Source: Montifringilla adamsi
Lineage: Eukaryota > Chordata > Aves > Passeriformes > Passeridae
DNA: 64,000 nt
Reading direction: 5' to 3'
NCBI GenBank assembly: GCA_017590115.1
Contig: JAGGNK010006448.1
Coordinates: 3,703,987-3,767,986, forward strand
Shown: positions 25,881 through 37,470 of the stretch, in pieces
How positions within the stretch are numbered: position 1 is the stretch's first letter
Layout of the letters: each line of letters starts with the position of its first letter
The notes under the pieces: generated by a model
Databases searched by the model: none
Told to the model about the DNA's origin: nothing
Seen by the model: the letters and a program-made list of their open reading frames with translations, nothing else
Program-made: the position numbers and the translations under genes

Positions 25881-27765
25881 CAAAGAACTGTCAGCACCAT
25901 CCCTGCTAACAGCTAGACTCAGGAACATTTGTGTTCGTGTCAGCTTCTGGGAACTACTTGCAGGAGATTCCCTGTGACTTTATTGTATGTCCTGTGAATG
26001 GTGCAACACACTACATGCAGAGGAATAAACTGTGATGTAAGGCTGGTGTGACAGCCACATAATAGCTCAGCTACCCCACATAATATCTTGGAATAACCAA
26101 AGCTTTCTGAGGAGCAATCCTCAAACAGTTAGCAGAGATACCTCCTCTGTTCTGTCCTCGTTGAGAGACTTCTTGCTGCTGAAGAGAGCTGAGGAAATTC
26201 AGGCACTATACCCAACATGGTCTACATAGTTTAATTCCTAGTTCATTCCCTGTCTTTCTTTTGGACTGTTTCAACCAGCCATGTCCAAGACATGTCTCTA
26301 GGAGGTTAGTCCTAGGCCAGTTTGAGGTAAGCATGCTGGTGCCAGCCGAAGTGGCATCCTTTGTTGAGCAGTCTGTGGTCTACAGGCAAACCAGGCAACC
26401 TCGGGGCTTGTGGTAATGGAGAGAGATCCTTTTTGATCAGTGACACACTTTCCAAGATGAACTCCTTAAAGCTAAGATTTCAAACACCACAGTTTACTTT
26501 CCAAGCTAAAACTTAACAACAGTAGTCTTTCTCTAAGGCCTTATTGGCAGCAAAACAAGGCTGCTAGAAGTTTCTTTACTAAAAGAGATGTGACCATTCA
26601 CCTAGAAACCTGGAAAAATAAACATATTTTGTCTGAAAAAATAGTTCTCCAGGTATTTGTGATGAACCAGACAAATTAATAGATTAAACAATGCTAAACA
26701 ATGCATAAAGGAGGGAAGGAGGAAGGGGAGGAGGCGAAGCAAAGAATCAGAAACAGTGTATGTCTTCTTCCCTGAAGTACACAGCTTCTCGTTTGAGTCC
26801 AAGAACTTCAGAGCTCTGGTTACTTAATACTTACTTTTTATTGTATCCCAGTCACTGTAGAACCATCCAGGTGTCAAGGCCAAATATCTCCTGGTTTAGG
26901 ATGAAGGATTAGGAGGCTTTTTACTGGAGTTGCAGTTACATAATATTTTTTGTGTTTAGTATGAATTTTTAGATGGATATACAACAAGAAATGAACATAA
27001 AACATACCTAAGCATGTCCCTTTTTTCATTCCTTCTGCTTCCCTACTTTCCCCTCTGTGCCAGCAAAGAGTCATAATCTAAGAGATCTTCCATGCATGCA
27101 CAGCAGGATCTTCTTTCCTCAACATCCTGACAAAAATGCTTAATATATTAATCCTTAATCTAAACATATGGGGCTTGCTTCCAAATATTTGCAATGAACC
27201 TGCTACATAAACTGGTTATCATGTGCTGAGGTATTTTTGACTAGACTCTGAGATGACAGGTCTCTCTGGAAATATCATAACTGTTGCTAATTGGAAATTG
27301 TAAGTTGTTTATTTAAGTAGCATTAAGAACCTGGGGTTTAGATGTCTTATCTGCTGTAACTTCTGCCTAAGCATGACTAGAAAAGAAAAAAAAAGAAAAA
27401 GCACTGGATGATTCCTACATCCTCTCCTGAAACTGGAGGCAGCAGCATCTCTCTACTGATGTCATTGTCATAAGCATGTGGAACAGCAGTATCACAGTCC
27501 ATCTCTGTCTAGCCACAGTGTAAGTAGGAAAAGGGGAAATTGGGGAAATTTTGTCAATCATGATATGAACAGAGTGCATGGCATGAGGCACTTTTCTTGG
27601 ACTTTGTGCTCCTCCATCTCCTTAATGTTCTGCTCACCAATTTCCATCACGTGCATATGCAGTGCTTTGAGTCAGGTGATTGATCATATTGCATATAGCT
27701 GTATTTATACTTCCACAAAACTCTGACATTGACTTCTATCATCAGTAAAAGTGTTAGAATTCTCC
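25881..27765. other. Unique non-coding DNA
   Basis: No supported gene. The block 25900-26250 contains an AATAAA (about 26022) in an LTR-like context, but I could not define LTR ends, a primer site or target duplications. A purine-rich stretch lies near 27378-27402. Confidence 0.5.
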
Positions 27766-28290
27766 CTATCTACTAAAACAAATACCTACAGGTGACAACC
27801 TGTATTTAGTGGTAATATCCTGTAATTTATTTGTAGTAAATTTTTCAAAAGTCACTTGGATTATCACCAAGGGCATACTAGCAGTAACTTGTCTATATCC
27901 AAACTCTTGCAAAATATAGCTTCTTAGTAAACTTAGTCCAGAAAAAAAAGGTGCATTTATTTTCTTGGCCAATCTAAACAAATCTAAGCCTATGTTGCTC
28001 CAAGGGAACAATTTTTCCTGTGCCACCAATAGGGGCTCTTTTGCTTGACTTGGCTTATTCTTCTGGCATATACAACACATCTTGAAAGTTTGCTCAGTAT
28101 CTCTGTTCAGCTGAGCCAATATAAAGCATTTCTGGTTTTCTTAGTTTTTTTCAGTCCTTAAATAACCTGTATGGTCTTTTATAAAAGCAGAGTGCAAAAA
28201 TATTACTTTTTCTGTCCAAAATTCCATCTGAGTCTGAAATTCCCTCTTACAGTATGGGTGAGACCACCCTTTGTTAATTACATTTGTTAT
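27766..28290 (-). pseudogene. Decayed Ty3/gypsy-type integrase fragment
   Basis: The minus strand holds a 117-codon open frame (28119 to 27766) that resembles the N-terminal half of a Ty3/gypsy retrotransposon integrase. Visible in order: the Cys half of the zinc-binding HHCC region (C-x2-C at residues 15-18, in CCICQKNKPSQ), a KEPL block at 27-30, then PWSNIGLDLF (39-48), whose Asp46 matches the first Asp of the DDE core. A patch at about 75-93 (VTASMPLVIIQVTFEKF) fits the following helix region. Upstream, at about 28150-28230 in another frame, a His-rich stretch (LHSAFIKDHTGYLRT) fits the His half. The second Asp region and the Glu are absent, the zinc finger is split by a frameshift and there are stop codons, so it cannot be active. 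No LTRs, RT or RNase H were seen nearby. A host-derived integrase gene fragment (GIN1-like) or a Ginger/Maverick-type integrase are alternatives. Confidence 0.6.
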
Positions 28291-29694
28291 TTTTTAAAAG
28301 CCTTATCCTCAGCTAGTACTCAGCCTTGCTATATACTCTGCATAGGCAAGTGATGCTTAAAGATTTCTGTAAAGCTGTATAACTTTCCAAACTGAGAAGT
28401 ATGGACTAGGAATCTCTAAGGCTATGTCTAGATGATCAGGCTTAGAAGTGCACCTATGGCTGGGGTGATGGAGAGGCACAGCTTTCCTGGCTTACAGTGA
28501 AAGCTAGGAATGAAGACTGGGCAGAAGTTACTCTGCTTAAACAGACCATCATGTGGACATCTGGGACTACATCACTGATGGTAAATCGGACACAGCTTAA
28601 ATGATTCCTTTCTTCACCATACAGGTTTTTAAATTGACAAAAGAAGCAGCAGACCTGAGCCAGCCAAACATAAAGCCGACAGAGTCAAGGCAGAACCTGA
28701 GGAAGCTGAAAGCTGTGATGACTTTAAAAGTGTATTTCTGCTGTCTTAATTCCATATAGCCTGTTGTCCATAGAGATCAGCTATTGCTCTCACAGATTTA
28801 CTCCTAACCATTCTTTTTCCACCTAATTCCTCTCAGAACTCCATTGAAGAGATTTAAGCAACAAATAAAGCAAATAATAGCAATGCTAGCAGAGATAATA
28901 TTTGCTACTATCACGTTGTTTGCTGCGCTTGTATGTTCATCCTTTCTGCCGCCCTTTTTCTGTCCTGTGTATGCTGTTTCTAAGTTCTGTGGTCCTGTTA
29001 TTTTCTCTGATTGTATATTTATACAAGTGTGATAAATTATATGTTTCTTAGTGGTTCTTAAGGCACAGTATGAGCTTCTATTAGGTCTGCACAGTATATG
29101 CATACCAAATTTCAAAATCAATGCATCTCAAAAATCAAACTTTGAGGGAGAGAATACAGAGTCAGAGATTGTGATGACAAAGGGAAGCAGGATTTTTCTC
29201 TGTGTTGGATGAGACAAATTGGGTTTTTTATATGTGTTCTTGTGTTTAGATACACATTGTTACACTATTTAGTCTTGAAAGGCAGACTACAGAACAGGGT
29301 TTCACGTGTAAGTCTACAGATAAGTGCATTCTCCTTTGAAATTTAGTCCAAGATGTAGACTGTCATTTAAAAATTGTGGTCTCATGCTGCACATATTATT
29401 TGTCATAATGTATCTTGTATAGTGAATGATTTACTGCAAAGAAAAATGCTGTACCTAAAAAGTAATTTGAAAATTACTCCATGCTATTTATTATATGTAT
29501 TCTATTTTTCACATTTGTAGTGAAGGCAGAGAGAAAGGTGGTATGTTCAGCCTCTGAAGAACTTTCAAGCTTTATACTGTAGTACCACAATCACTAACAA
29601 TGATTTAATTTTGACTGCACATTGGTCTTCTAAGTTAGGTGATTATTTTTTCTCCTACATGTGAATGTAATGATATTCTAACATAGATGTATGT
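28291..29694. other. Unique or unclassified DNA next to the integrase relic
   Basis: No RT, RNase H or gag sequence was recognised upstream of the integrase relic on its strand. A minus-strand frame at 28804-29121 (105 codons) ends with a hydrophobic segment and a basic tail, but its position relative to the integrase does not fit an env gene. The stretch near 28415-28470 (CTAAGGCTATGTCTAGATGA) resembles a motif in old amniote non-autonomous elements; that is uncertain. Confidence 0.45.
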
Positions 29695-29840
29695 TAGAAT
29701 CACTGAATCAAAGAGTAATTTAAGCTGAAAGAGACCTCTTGATGTTCTTTGATATAACTTTCTGCTTGAAGCAGTGTCACCTTAGATCAGGTTGCTCAGG
29801 ATTTGTCCACTTGGGTTTTAAATATCTCCAGTTCTCTGTA
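29695..29840 (-). mobile_element. CR1 LINE, old 3' end fragment (minus strand)
   Basis: In complement, the + strand shows the CR1 tail AGAATCACTGAATCA, then GAAAGAGACCTCTTGATG, then CAGTGTCACCTTAGATCAGG and TTGCTCAGG, ending near ATATCTCCAGTTCTCTG. This follows the order of a CR1 3'UTR with heavy substitution, so it is an old copy. Confidence 0.75.
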
Positions 29841-31942
29841 TGACAGAGACAGGCACTTAGCCTCTTATTTGGACCAGTTAAGTAATTTGTCCATTGGTGT
29901 GGCTCCTGATTTCTTATTGACAGTGTTATGCTTTTGACTGGGAAGAATATTTCAGGTTTGTTCACACCCCCTTTGCTGGAGGAAAGATGTCTAGCAGAGG
30001 ATGAGCACACCTTGGCAAGATAGACCCCTTTTGTCTCCAATGCTCTCAGACAAGGCTGTTTTGATGGTAACACAACTCTTTATCTCACTTTGTCAGGAGG
30101 GTAGACACAGACTTTGTTGTTGAGAAACAGTTCTTGATGAGAGGGATACTCTAAATGGCAGCATTATATTTTAGACTTGGGACGTTCAAAGCATCTCCAA
30201 AACTTGAAGTTAGGAACGGGAGCATATGAAGTTCTTAGGGGGGACTTCATTCGTGCCCTGCAGCAGCAACAGAATGGCATCATCAGAACCTTTCTGCCAT
30301 GGATAGGTAGTGGCCTTGGGGAGCTGTCCACCCCACAATGGTTTGGAGAAAGTTAACTCAGCCAAGTCAGAGGGAAGGTAAGGTAAGACCCTTCTCCTGT
30401 CCTCTATGTTTTGGGCTCTTGGCCTTTCTGAAGCAGTAAGTGCACATTCCCACTGTGTATATATGACACTAAAGGGGTACTTTCCCGCAGATTTCCCCAT
30501 GCTAAGACCTAAAACTGTGTGAGTCAGTAGAGGCATCACTTCCTGATTCTGCAGAGCATTGATGATCATTGAGGAGATTCATGAATGTCCTGACTGTGTG
30601 ATTGTCCAGTTAATCCCGTGTTTACCACCATCTGGAGGCTAATCCTGTGGGATGTTGCACAGCTGGGTAGTCTGGAGATGCTGGGACACACACCTATCTC
30701 CTGGACTCTAGCACTTCTGTATGGGGTGTGGCCTGAGCACATGGTTTCATAGGTATGTTCCATAGCTAATTCTCCATCCAAGATGTTAGGCATATTTCGG
30801 AAAGACTGAAAGTTTCCTCAAATTCCAGCTTCTTTTTTTGGCTTCAGATGATGTTTTCTGAATTTGAAGTGGTGAAACCATGAGTGTTGATCTCCTCTTG
30901 GCTCCATCTGCTGCTTCTTTAAATGCTGTTTGGCACCATTCTGTTCAGCAATGGACACAAACAAGACAAGTGTCTCACAATCTATCACAGGAATGTTTTG
31001 TAGCATGTTGCCAAGGTTAAGGCATGTTGTTTTGGTCTATAGCATGAGAATCAGGAAGGGCACACAAGGCCATGAAGCCTCCAAGCTGAAGAAACTATAT
31101 CTGCCAGGATTTATTTTTATGTTTTCTATAGGAACAAAACTTTGACATTCACTCTTCTCCAGTTCATGCTTGCTTCATTTTTTTTTTTCACAAGTAAATT
31201 CTTTAGGATTCAGCCCTTTGAACATGACCCCACAAGAAATATTGGATGATAAACAACATGCATGTGGCCAGGAAGATCAATAGACTAAGGCTGGAATGTG
31301 AAACATGGGATATAGCAACACCACAGTAAAGATATGGGGGAGACCTTGTTCCCCATTGCTACAAAGATAGGACACTATTTGGAATTAAGCAGTGGCCAGG
31401 ACTCCTCTATATTCACTGCTCTTCCAAAAGGACAGAAAACACAAGTCCTGCCCCCAAAATTATCTGAGAAAAGTACTGAGATAGGGGCATGAAAAGATAT
31501 GAAAATAAGGTGGAGCTGTGACACAGTATTATCCAGCATAATATGCAAGATATCTCCCTCATTATGTAAGAGTACAGAAAATTTCCTAGCACTGGATTCA
31601 GTCTATGTACTACAAAGAATATCCTTTTGTCAGGCAGTCATGAAGTGGAAGAAGACAAGTGAGCATTTCAAACTACTATTAGTACAGAAGCACTGACCAG
31701 CAAATTAAAAATCTTGAGAACTTGTCTGCAGGAGCATGATCTGTTGTGGCAGAAAACGCGTGCTTCAAATGAAAAAGTAATAGTAGCAACATATGTCAGT
31801 GATAAATACAAGAGAGAGAGAATATAGAAAAGCTGAGCTGTGAAGAATCAAGAAAATAAATGTTTGTGTTCATGCCATAAAAAAAAATTATTTAAAGGGG
31901 CTTGGAGAAGAGAGGAGGGAAGTTATCTGATTTCAAGAGGTT
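29841..31942. other. Unique non-coding DNA with several minus-strand open frames
   Basis: Four consecutive minus-strand frames (29777-30073, 30210-30569, 30566-30793, 30818-31006) are open for 60-119 codons each. I recognise no protein in them. They may be chance, or a decayed retrocopy or ERV. See findings. Confidence 0.4.
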
Positions 31943-31979
31943 AACTTGAAAATGAACTTGAAAATGAACTTGAAAATTT
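31943..31979. repeat. 12-bp tandem repeat, three copies
   Basis: The unit AACTTGAAAATG is repeated three times with the last copy slightly changed. Confidence 0.9.
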
Positions 31980-32132
31980 AATGAACCTTAGCCCAAGAAG
32001 TCCCACCTCCCTTTACAAGAGCCATTGGTAGAGTGGATTTCTGTCAAAATCTGCATCTAATACCAAAAAGTGTTAACTTATCTGCTTCAACCAACAAATA
32101 AATCAACCTACAAAAACATTTTCCAACTACTG

Positions 32133-32290
32133 TTTTTTGGAATGACTCCCAAATATATTAATGGCATGAGTTCTTTCAACTTGAGTCTTTTGGAAGGGCT
32201 CCCAATAAAGTTAATGACACAAAGTTCTTTCAACTCGTGTCTTTTGGAATGTGTCCCCATAATATTATTATAATTCCCTCAACTCATTCA
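32133..32290. repeat. 53-54-bp tandem repeat, three diverged copies
   Basis: Units begin with TTTTGGAA at 32135, 32188 and 32242. Each continues through a TCCC-AATA-TTAAT block and a TTCTTTCAACT block. Copies 1 and 2 are closest and copy 3 is more diverged. It is a minisatellite-like array with no coding frame that persists through all units. Confidence 0.85.
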
Positions 32291-32929
32291 TCTTTGTAAC
32301 ATCATAGTAATTACACATTCATTTTCCTATATATTGAACTAACTACCTTTCTTTGTAATAAAGTAAAACTTTAGGTAATTAAACAGCATTTTGATTTAAA
32401 CTATATTCAATACTAATATATGCAGTGTTTACAGCCAAACATAGAGAACTGAATTACTAAAACAAAAATTTCATTAAACTGAAAAAATTGAAATTTGCAG
32501 ACAGAGTATATGCTTTAATGAGCAACTGTATCATAGGAATTCAGGTATGCAGAATGTAATGCAAAGACTTCTTTCATAATTTACCCAGTTGAGTTGTCAA
32601 GCTAATTCACATAACAAAATAAGCTGGCTTTTTTGTGTGGCTACATGGAAAAGAGTTATAAAAGACAATATATATTTTAACCATTTTAAAGTGCCTATCT
32701 CTGAAATGCCTAAGTTGTTATGAGGCCAACTTATTCTTTGATGTTGATGAAGTTGAGTCTTTTGGATTCATCCAGACTGAGTCAGTTGGACAATTGTAAC
32801 TTGCCTCTTTATACTCCCTGTCTAAATTAACCTACTGAGAACAGACTGCTCATCTATCTGGATCACATTTGGGCCTTCAATGAAACACCAACAACTGACC
32901 CAGGCCAGGTTTTTCCCAAACATTTACTT
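32291..32929. other. AT-rich unique DNA
   Basis: No gene or transposon recognised. It separates the minisatellite from the LTR-like block. Confidence 0.6.
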
Positions 32930-33517
32930 GCTCTAATTGCTCTGCCCAGGTGTGGGGTCCTCCACAGGCCACTGTCCCTTGATGGGCATGTCCACCCTGG
33001 CACAGTCTTATCCATGGGCTCCAGTCCTCTGGCAAGTGGTGGCTCCTTCAAGTGCATCTCCCCCTGTGCCCTTCAAAATGTCCCCTTTTCTGTCCCTCCT
33101 CCTGTATCTTCACACGTCCCTTCCTGTGCTTCCTCTTGGATCTCCTCCCATGCACTTTGCGTATCTGGCAGCTCCTATCCTTTCCTAAATGTGCCTGAGC
33201 AGAGGCATCATGTGTTCCTCTGATCAGCTGAGGTTTTGGCACAGCTTGGATTGATTGTTGAGCTGGCTGGAACTGCCTGTGATGGCACAGGATAGTTCAT
33301 GGCCTTCTGCCATTCAAGTCACTCCTGTGGCCTTCTGCTGCCCAGACTCTGCCAATTATGCCCACTACACCTTCCCAGATCGGAATTTGGCAGGGTTCTG
33401 CTCACACAGGCTCATACATACTTACATATGCACTCACATGCTTTTGGCAAAGCAATTCCTGCTCACACAGATCTCTGACATACCCATGGGCACTGAGGTC
33501 ACCCAAAATGAACTGCC
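32930..33517. mobile_element. Possible ERV LTR-like or unclassified retroposon block
   Basis: This block is sharply richer in C/T and GC than the AT-rich DNA before it. It contains phrases such as CCCAGGTGTGGGGTCCTCCA and GAGCTGGCTGGAACTGCC, which I associate with repeats common in songbird genomes, probably endogenous-retrovirus LTRs. It abuts a CR1 fragment that lacks its 3' part, as if something had replaced it. I could not find LTR termini or target duplications. Open frames on both strands here are composition effects. Confidence 0.3.
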
Positions 33518-34040
33518 TTGGTCCTGCTGGCCACTCTGTTTCTGAGACAGGCCAGGATGCCATGGATGCTGTGGCCTCCTGGCTCTCTTGGCCTCCTGGC
33601 ACACTGTCAGCTGATGATCAGCTACTGTCAACTGGCATTCCCAAGTCCTTTTCTGCCAGACATATTTCCAGCCACTCTGCCATGAGCCAGTAGCTCTGCA
33701 AGGGATTGTTGTGACCCAAGTGAAAGTCCTGGTGCTTGGCCTTTTTCAACCCCTTAATACAACTGGCCTTGGCCCCTCAATCCAGCCTGTTCAGTTCCTC
33801 TGCAGAGCCTTCCTACTTTCCAGCAGATGAACATTCCCACCCAGCTTGGTGTCATTTGTGAACCTCCTGAAAGTGCTCTCAATCCCCTCATTCAGATCAC
33901 TGATAAACATATTAAACAGGTCCTAGTACTGAACCCCAGAGAACATCATTTTTGACCAATCACCAGCTGGAGTTAACACCATTTACCACAGTCATCTGAA
34001 CTCATCCAGCAAGCCAGAATATCCATCCAGTAAAGGATGA
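33518..34040 (-). mobile_element. CR1 LINE, internal ORF2 fragment (minus strand)
   Basis: In complement this matches the C-terminal third of CR1 ORF2. Diagnostic + strand blocks are GGCCAGGATGCCATGGATGC near 33551, AAGTCCTTTTCTGCCAGAC near 33642, GGGATTGTTGTGACCCAAG near 33701, CCCACCCAGCTTGGTGTCAT near 33837 and GATAAACATATTAAACAGG near 33902. The reading frame is broken. Unlike most copies it lacks its 3' end: it starts about where the 6361-6922 copy stops. Confidence 0.92.
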
Positions 34041-36895
34041 AGATTCTCCTTTTTTGCTTACCTATTTATAGAAGCCTTTTTAATTGTCTTTTATGGCAGT
34101 AACAGCATTAAGTTCTAGTTAGGCTAAAAACATTAAAGTCTTTTGCCTGCATAACCTCATAGCATCCTTATCTAGACTTAGTTGTTTTTACAAGCTGTAT
34201 GTAATTCAGTCGTATGGACTTCCAAATAAGGTATTTTATTAGTAGGAAGGGTTAGATTGTTTAGAAACATGGAAAATACATGTAGGGCTTTTAACCTTGA
34301 GGTCATTGGTTTGAGCTTGGTTCAGCCTGATAAGAAACCAAAAAACATTAATTCTGTATGTTCTCATGCAACTCTTCCAAACAAGTATTTCCTAAAGTAT
34401 AAGAGGGAGGTCATTGCTGTTGTTTTTCCTTCTTTTTCCTGCTTTCCCTTCTGAGTTCAAACTTGAACACTGCCTGGTAAGATGATCTGCTTTGGCTTTT
34501 TGAAGAAATGCAGCAGCGAATGTTCTTCTGCAGAAAATATTTCTCGTTCTCACATACATATTGTATAAGAATAGTACTTTATGATTATCCAGTTGACTTC
34601 ACTGAGTAAGAGAGATACTTAAATTGTCTTTCCACTACATACTGCTCACTATGAATGCCCTTTTGTCCAGGCTGTATGTTCTGGGTTTATTTCATATAAA
34701 TTCAGGTATCTAGTCGAATCACTTAATTTAAGAGAGGGTTTCTCTAAGCCCTGTCATGTGAAAGAGAGAAAAGCACCAGGTGAGCATGTCTGAAGTTTTA
34801 TGTGTACCACCTTATCTGCAATAGCAACACATTTGTGCAGTTTTGTTTAATACATTTTGAGAACTGATATAGTTTGGGATTAGGCTTAAGTGCAGAAAGG
34901 CACACTCAGCGTTGCATTAGAATGTTCACACTGAGATTTGAGATGTATTCACCGGGATTCAGGTTGAGTTTTAATGCCAAGATTCAAAAGAAAAATTAAG
35001 GATACAGCAGAAAGCTGATGGCCCTTGCAAATCTCTAATTCTATTAGACTTGCAGTGCAGGGTTCCTTAAGAACTGAAAACTCAGGATCCCTCATAACCT
35101 CAAAAGTTTCCCAATCTAGACCTGTGGGAACCTGAGCTCCTGGAGGCTGATATACCATGATCAGGCTGGTTAACACCTGGGGAGCACTAATTTCACTTGA
35201 AAACAAACAAAGAATGTGGTGGCGCTCCATAAGGACTACTTGAGGCTGAAGATATCTTTGGGATTTGGGTCCTCTGTAACTGGCACTACTTCCAGCTTCT
35301 TATGCTTTTGGTGGCTTCCTCTCCCTTCACTGAGTGATCCTGGGTTAAACACTGGTATTGGGATGAACTGCAGCTTTCTTATTAGCTACATGCATACTGT
35401 TCAGCTGTCAGATTTTCTAGGGTGACTGTATAGTGAATAGCATCACAGAGTTAACTCCTTATCTTTTCTACTATTATTCTGGATCCTTCATTTTTGACAC
35501 CTATTGCGCGCTATGGATGTTACTTTTCATTTACAGTGGGCCATATTTTTTAATAGCACTTAAGGGTGTATTTCATTGTTACTGCCACAGTGATTGTTGC
35601 ATATTCTCCTTGTTTCTGAAACAAATACTGTACACAAATCCCATTTCAGAAAAACTGTTCTCCCTGCTTCCACCAGTTAGACCAGTTAGACTTTCTTCCA
35701 CCAGGACTCACCACTGCTCTGATCAAGGTCTTGCTTAATTTTTCCCAGCTGATACTTGAAATACCAGTACTAGGGGTGACTAGCCACTCAAACTGCTTGT
35801 GAGCCCTAATCCAAATAAAATTTGTGGAAGAGACTGCCGACAATATCTAGGTTTTTAGCTCCCTTTTTTTCATGGTCAGGAAGCAGCATAGACACAGTGC
35901 TGATGTGAGTTGATGCTGATCTCTCTTAGTCCAACTTGTATCTCCATATTGCTCAGTCTCTCTGAAGCAGCTGAGTGTGTCTGCACTACTGTTTTCCTAA
36001 GACTGTGTGAAGGCATTAGCTTTATACTCCATAAAAATGCCCACAGTGTCCAGCTGGCCTCCTTTTGTCATTTTAGCAGCTGAGTGGAGGGGAAGAGAAT
36101 ACCTCCCTTAGTGTCCGAGCAGTCAAGTGAATGGGGTGTGTGTTACTTGCAACTGCCACCAACAATAGGGTACTGTTGCTGTTACCAGAGTCTGTGATAT
36201 TTTCAGAGATCTGAAAACGACATTTTATTTTGGCATGGCAGCAGAAATTTATCCTTTGAATTGCTTGTACTTTCCCACATCACAAATATTGCTGATACAA
36301 AGAGGGAATAATCAGCTTCTTGTGGGCAACCATTAATAGATAATTCATATAAATTTGCCTGTGAGATTTCCAGCACTGGTGGTGCCCTGCATGCAACTCT
36401 GGGAAAGATGGGGTGGGCTTGAACTGGACATGGGAGAATGGCATCAAAAGCCCTGTCTGTGCAGCAGCCTTTGGTTATTTTATAACCCAGTTAGAGCATT
36501 GCTTTGGATGATTGTAATATGCGTCTGTACCTGTCATGGCTTTATCACAGACAGTGAAGATTTTGAGCTGCATTTTAATCCTGATCACAGTACTGAGCAG
36601 TTACTGCATTCTATAGCATTACTTCCATGTGCATAAGCATTCAACTTTACATCTGTATAGGCGGCATAGCAAGTTGTTTACCCTGACTGCTGATTATACT
36701 TGAGATGATCTCACATGTTTAGAGCTTCAAATGCTCTTTTTGTAATTGAGTCTTCTTCCCTTCTGTCCCCACACGGAAGCATGATGTATACAACAGGTAA
36801 ATCATTGCCAAATTGCATTTTTCAGCTGGAACTGGCTGCCAACACTCATTTTCCAGAACTGTAAACTGTACCTCTCAGTCACAAAATAATCTTCA
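34041..36895. other. Unique non-coding DNA
   Basis: No supported gene. The minus frame 34949-35230 (93 codons) and the plus frame 35433-35738 (101 codons) have no recognisable domain. Confidence 0.55.
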
Positions 36896-37470
36896 CATAA
36901 GGGCATAGGAGTGGTTCAGACAGAGTCTGTCTACCCTGCCCTACCAGTGACCATGTCCATGTCTGGACATGAAAGGAAGGAAAATTGGGCAAATTTTGTC
37001 AGTTCTCAATACCCCTTCTATGATGAAGACATCAAAGCTGTACACAGTATTTATTTAAGGTGTGAATGAATGATGGATTTAAACAAAGACATAAAGATTT
37101 TCCTGTTATGTCTGGTTATGCTTTCCTAATGTTTTCTGATATTCTGCTTGGTTTTTGAACACTGTGTTATTGCTTTCACAGTGCTATCTAGCCTAAGCCT
37201 TTCTTTGCTGTGGAATCTTTCTGCAGAATACATCAGCTCATGTGATACATCTTTTTAAAAGTGATACCAGGTATTTTTTTTCAAATGGTTTTCCTCATGA
37301 CTTCACGTTTATCAGCATTGAATTCCAACTGCCATTTTACTGCTCAGGATGCTTCTCTTTGCTTACATACCTCGAACCACTCAATATCATCCACAGGCTC
37401 CACTAGAGCACTGTTTGCTCTTTTTGCCAGGCTGTTTGCAAAACATCTTGCATTGACACACATGACCAAA
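36896..37470 (-). mobile_element. Very old CR1/L3-like LINE fragment (minus strand)
   Basis: In complement the order of blocks fits an ancient amniote CR1 or L3 3' region. From the 3' end: CATAGGAGTGGTTCAGACAG with TCTGTCTACC near 36904-36935, a GACCA patch near 36950, then AGCTGTACACAGTATTTA near 37037, and ATTGAATTCCAACTGCCATT with TTACTGCTC near 37318-37345. Divergence is far higher than in the other CR1 copies, so it probably predates the avian radiation. Subfamily not assigned. Confidence 0.55.

Noticed and set aside
25900..26250. Possible solitary LTR
   Set aside because: Contains an AATAAA, but no TG...CA ends, no target duplication and no partner LTR could be seen.
28804..29121. Frame ending in a hydrophobic segment, considered as an env tail of the same element as the integrase relic
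   Set aside because: On the minus strand it lies upstream of the integrase, the wrong order for pol then env, and it has no other env features.
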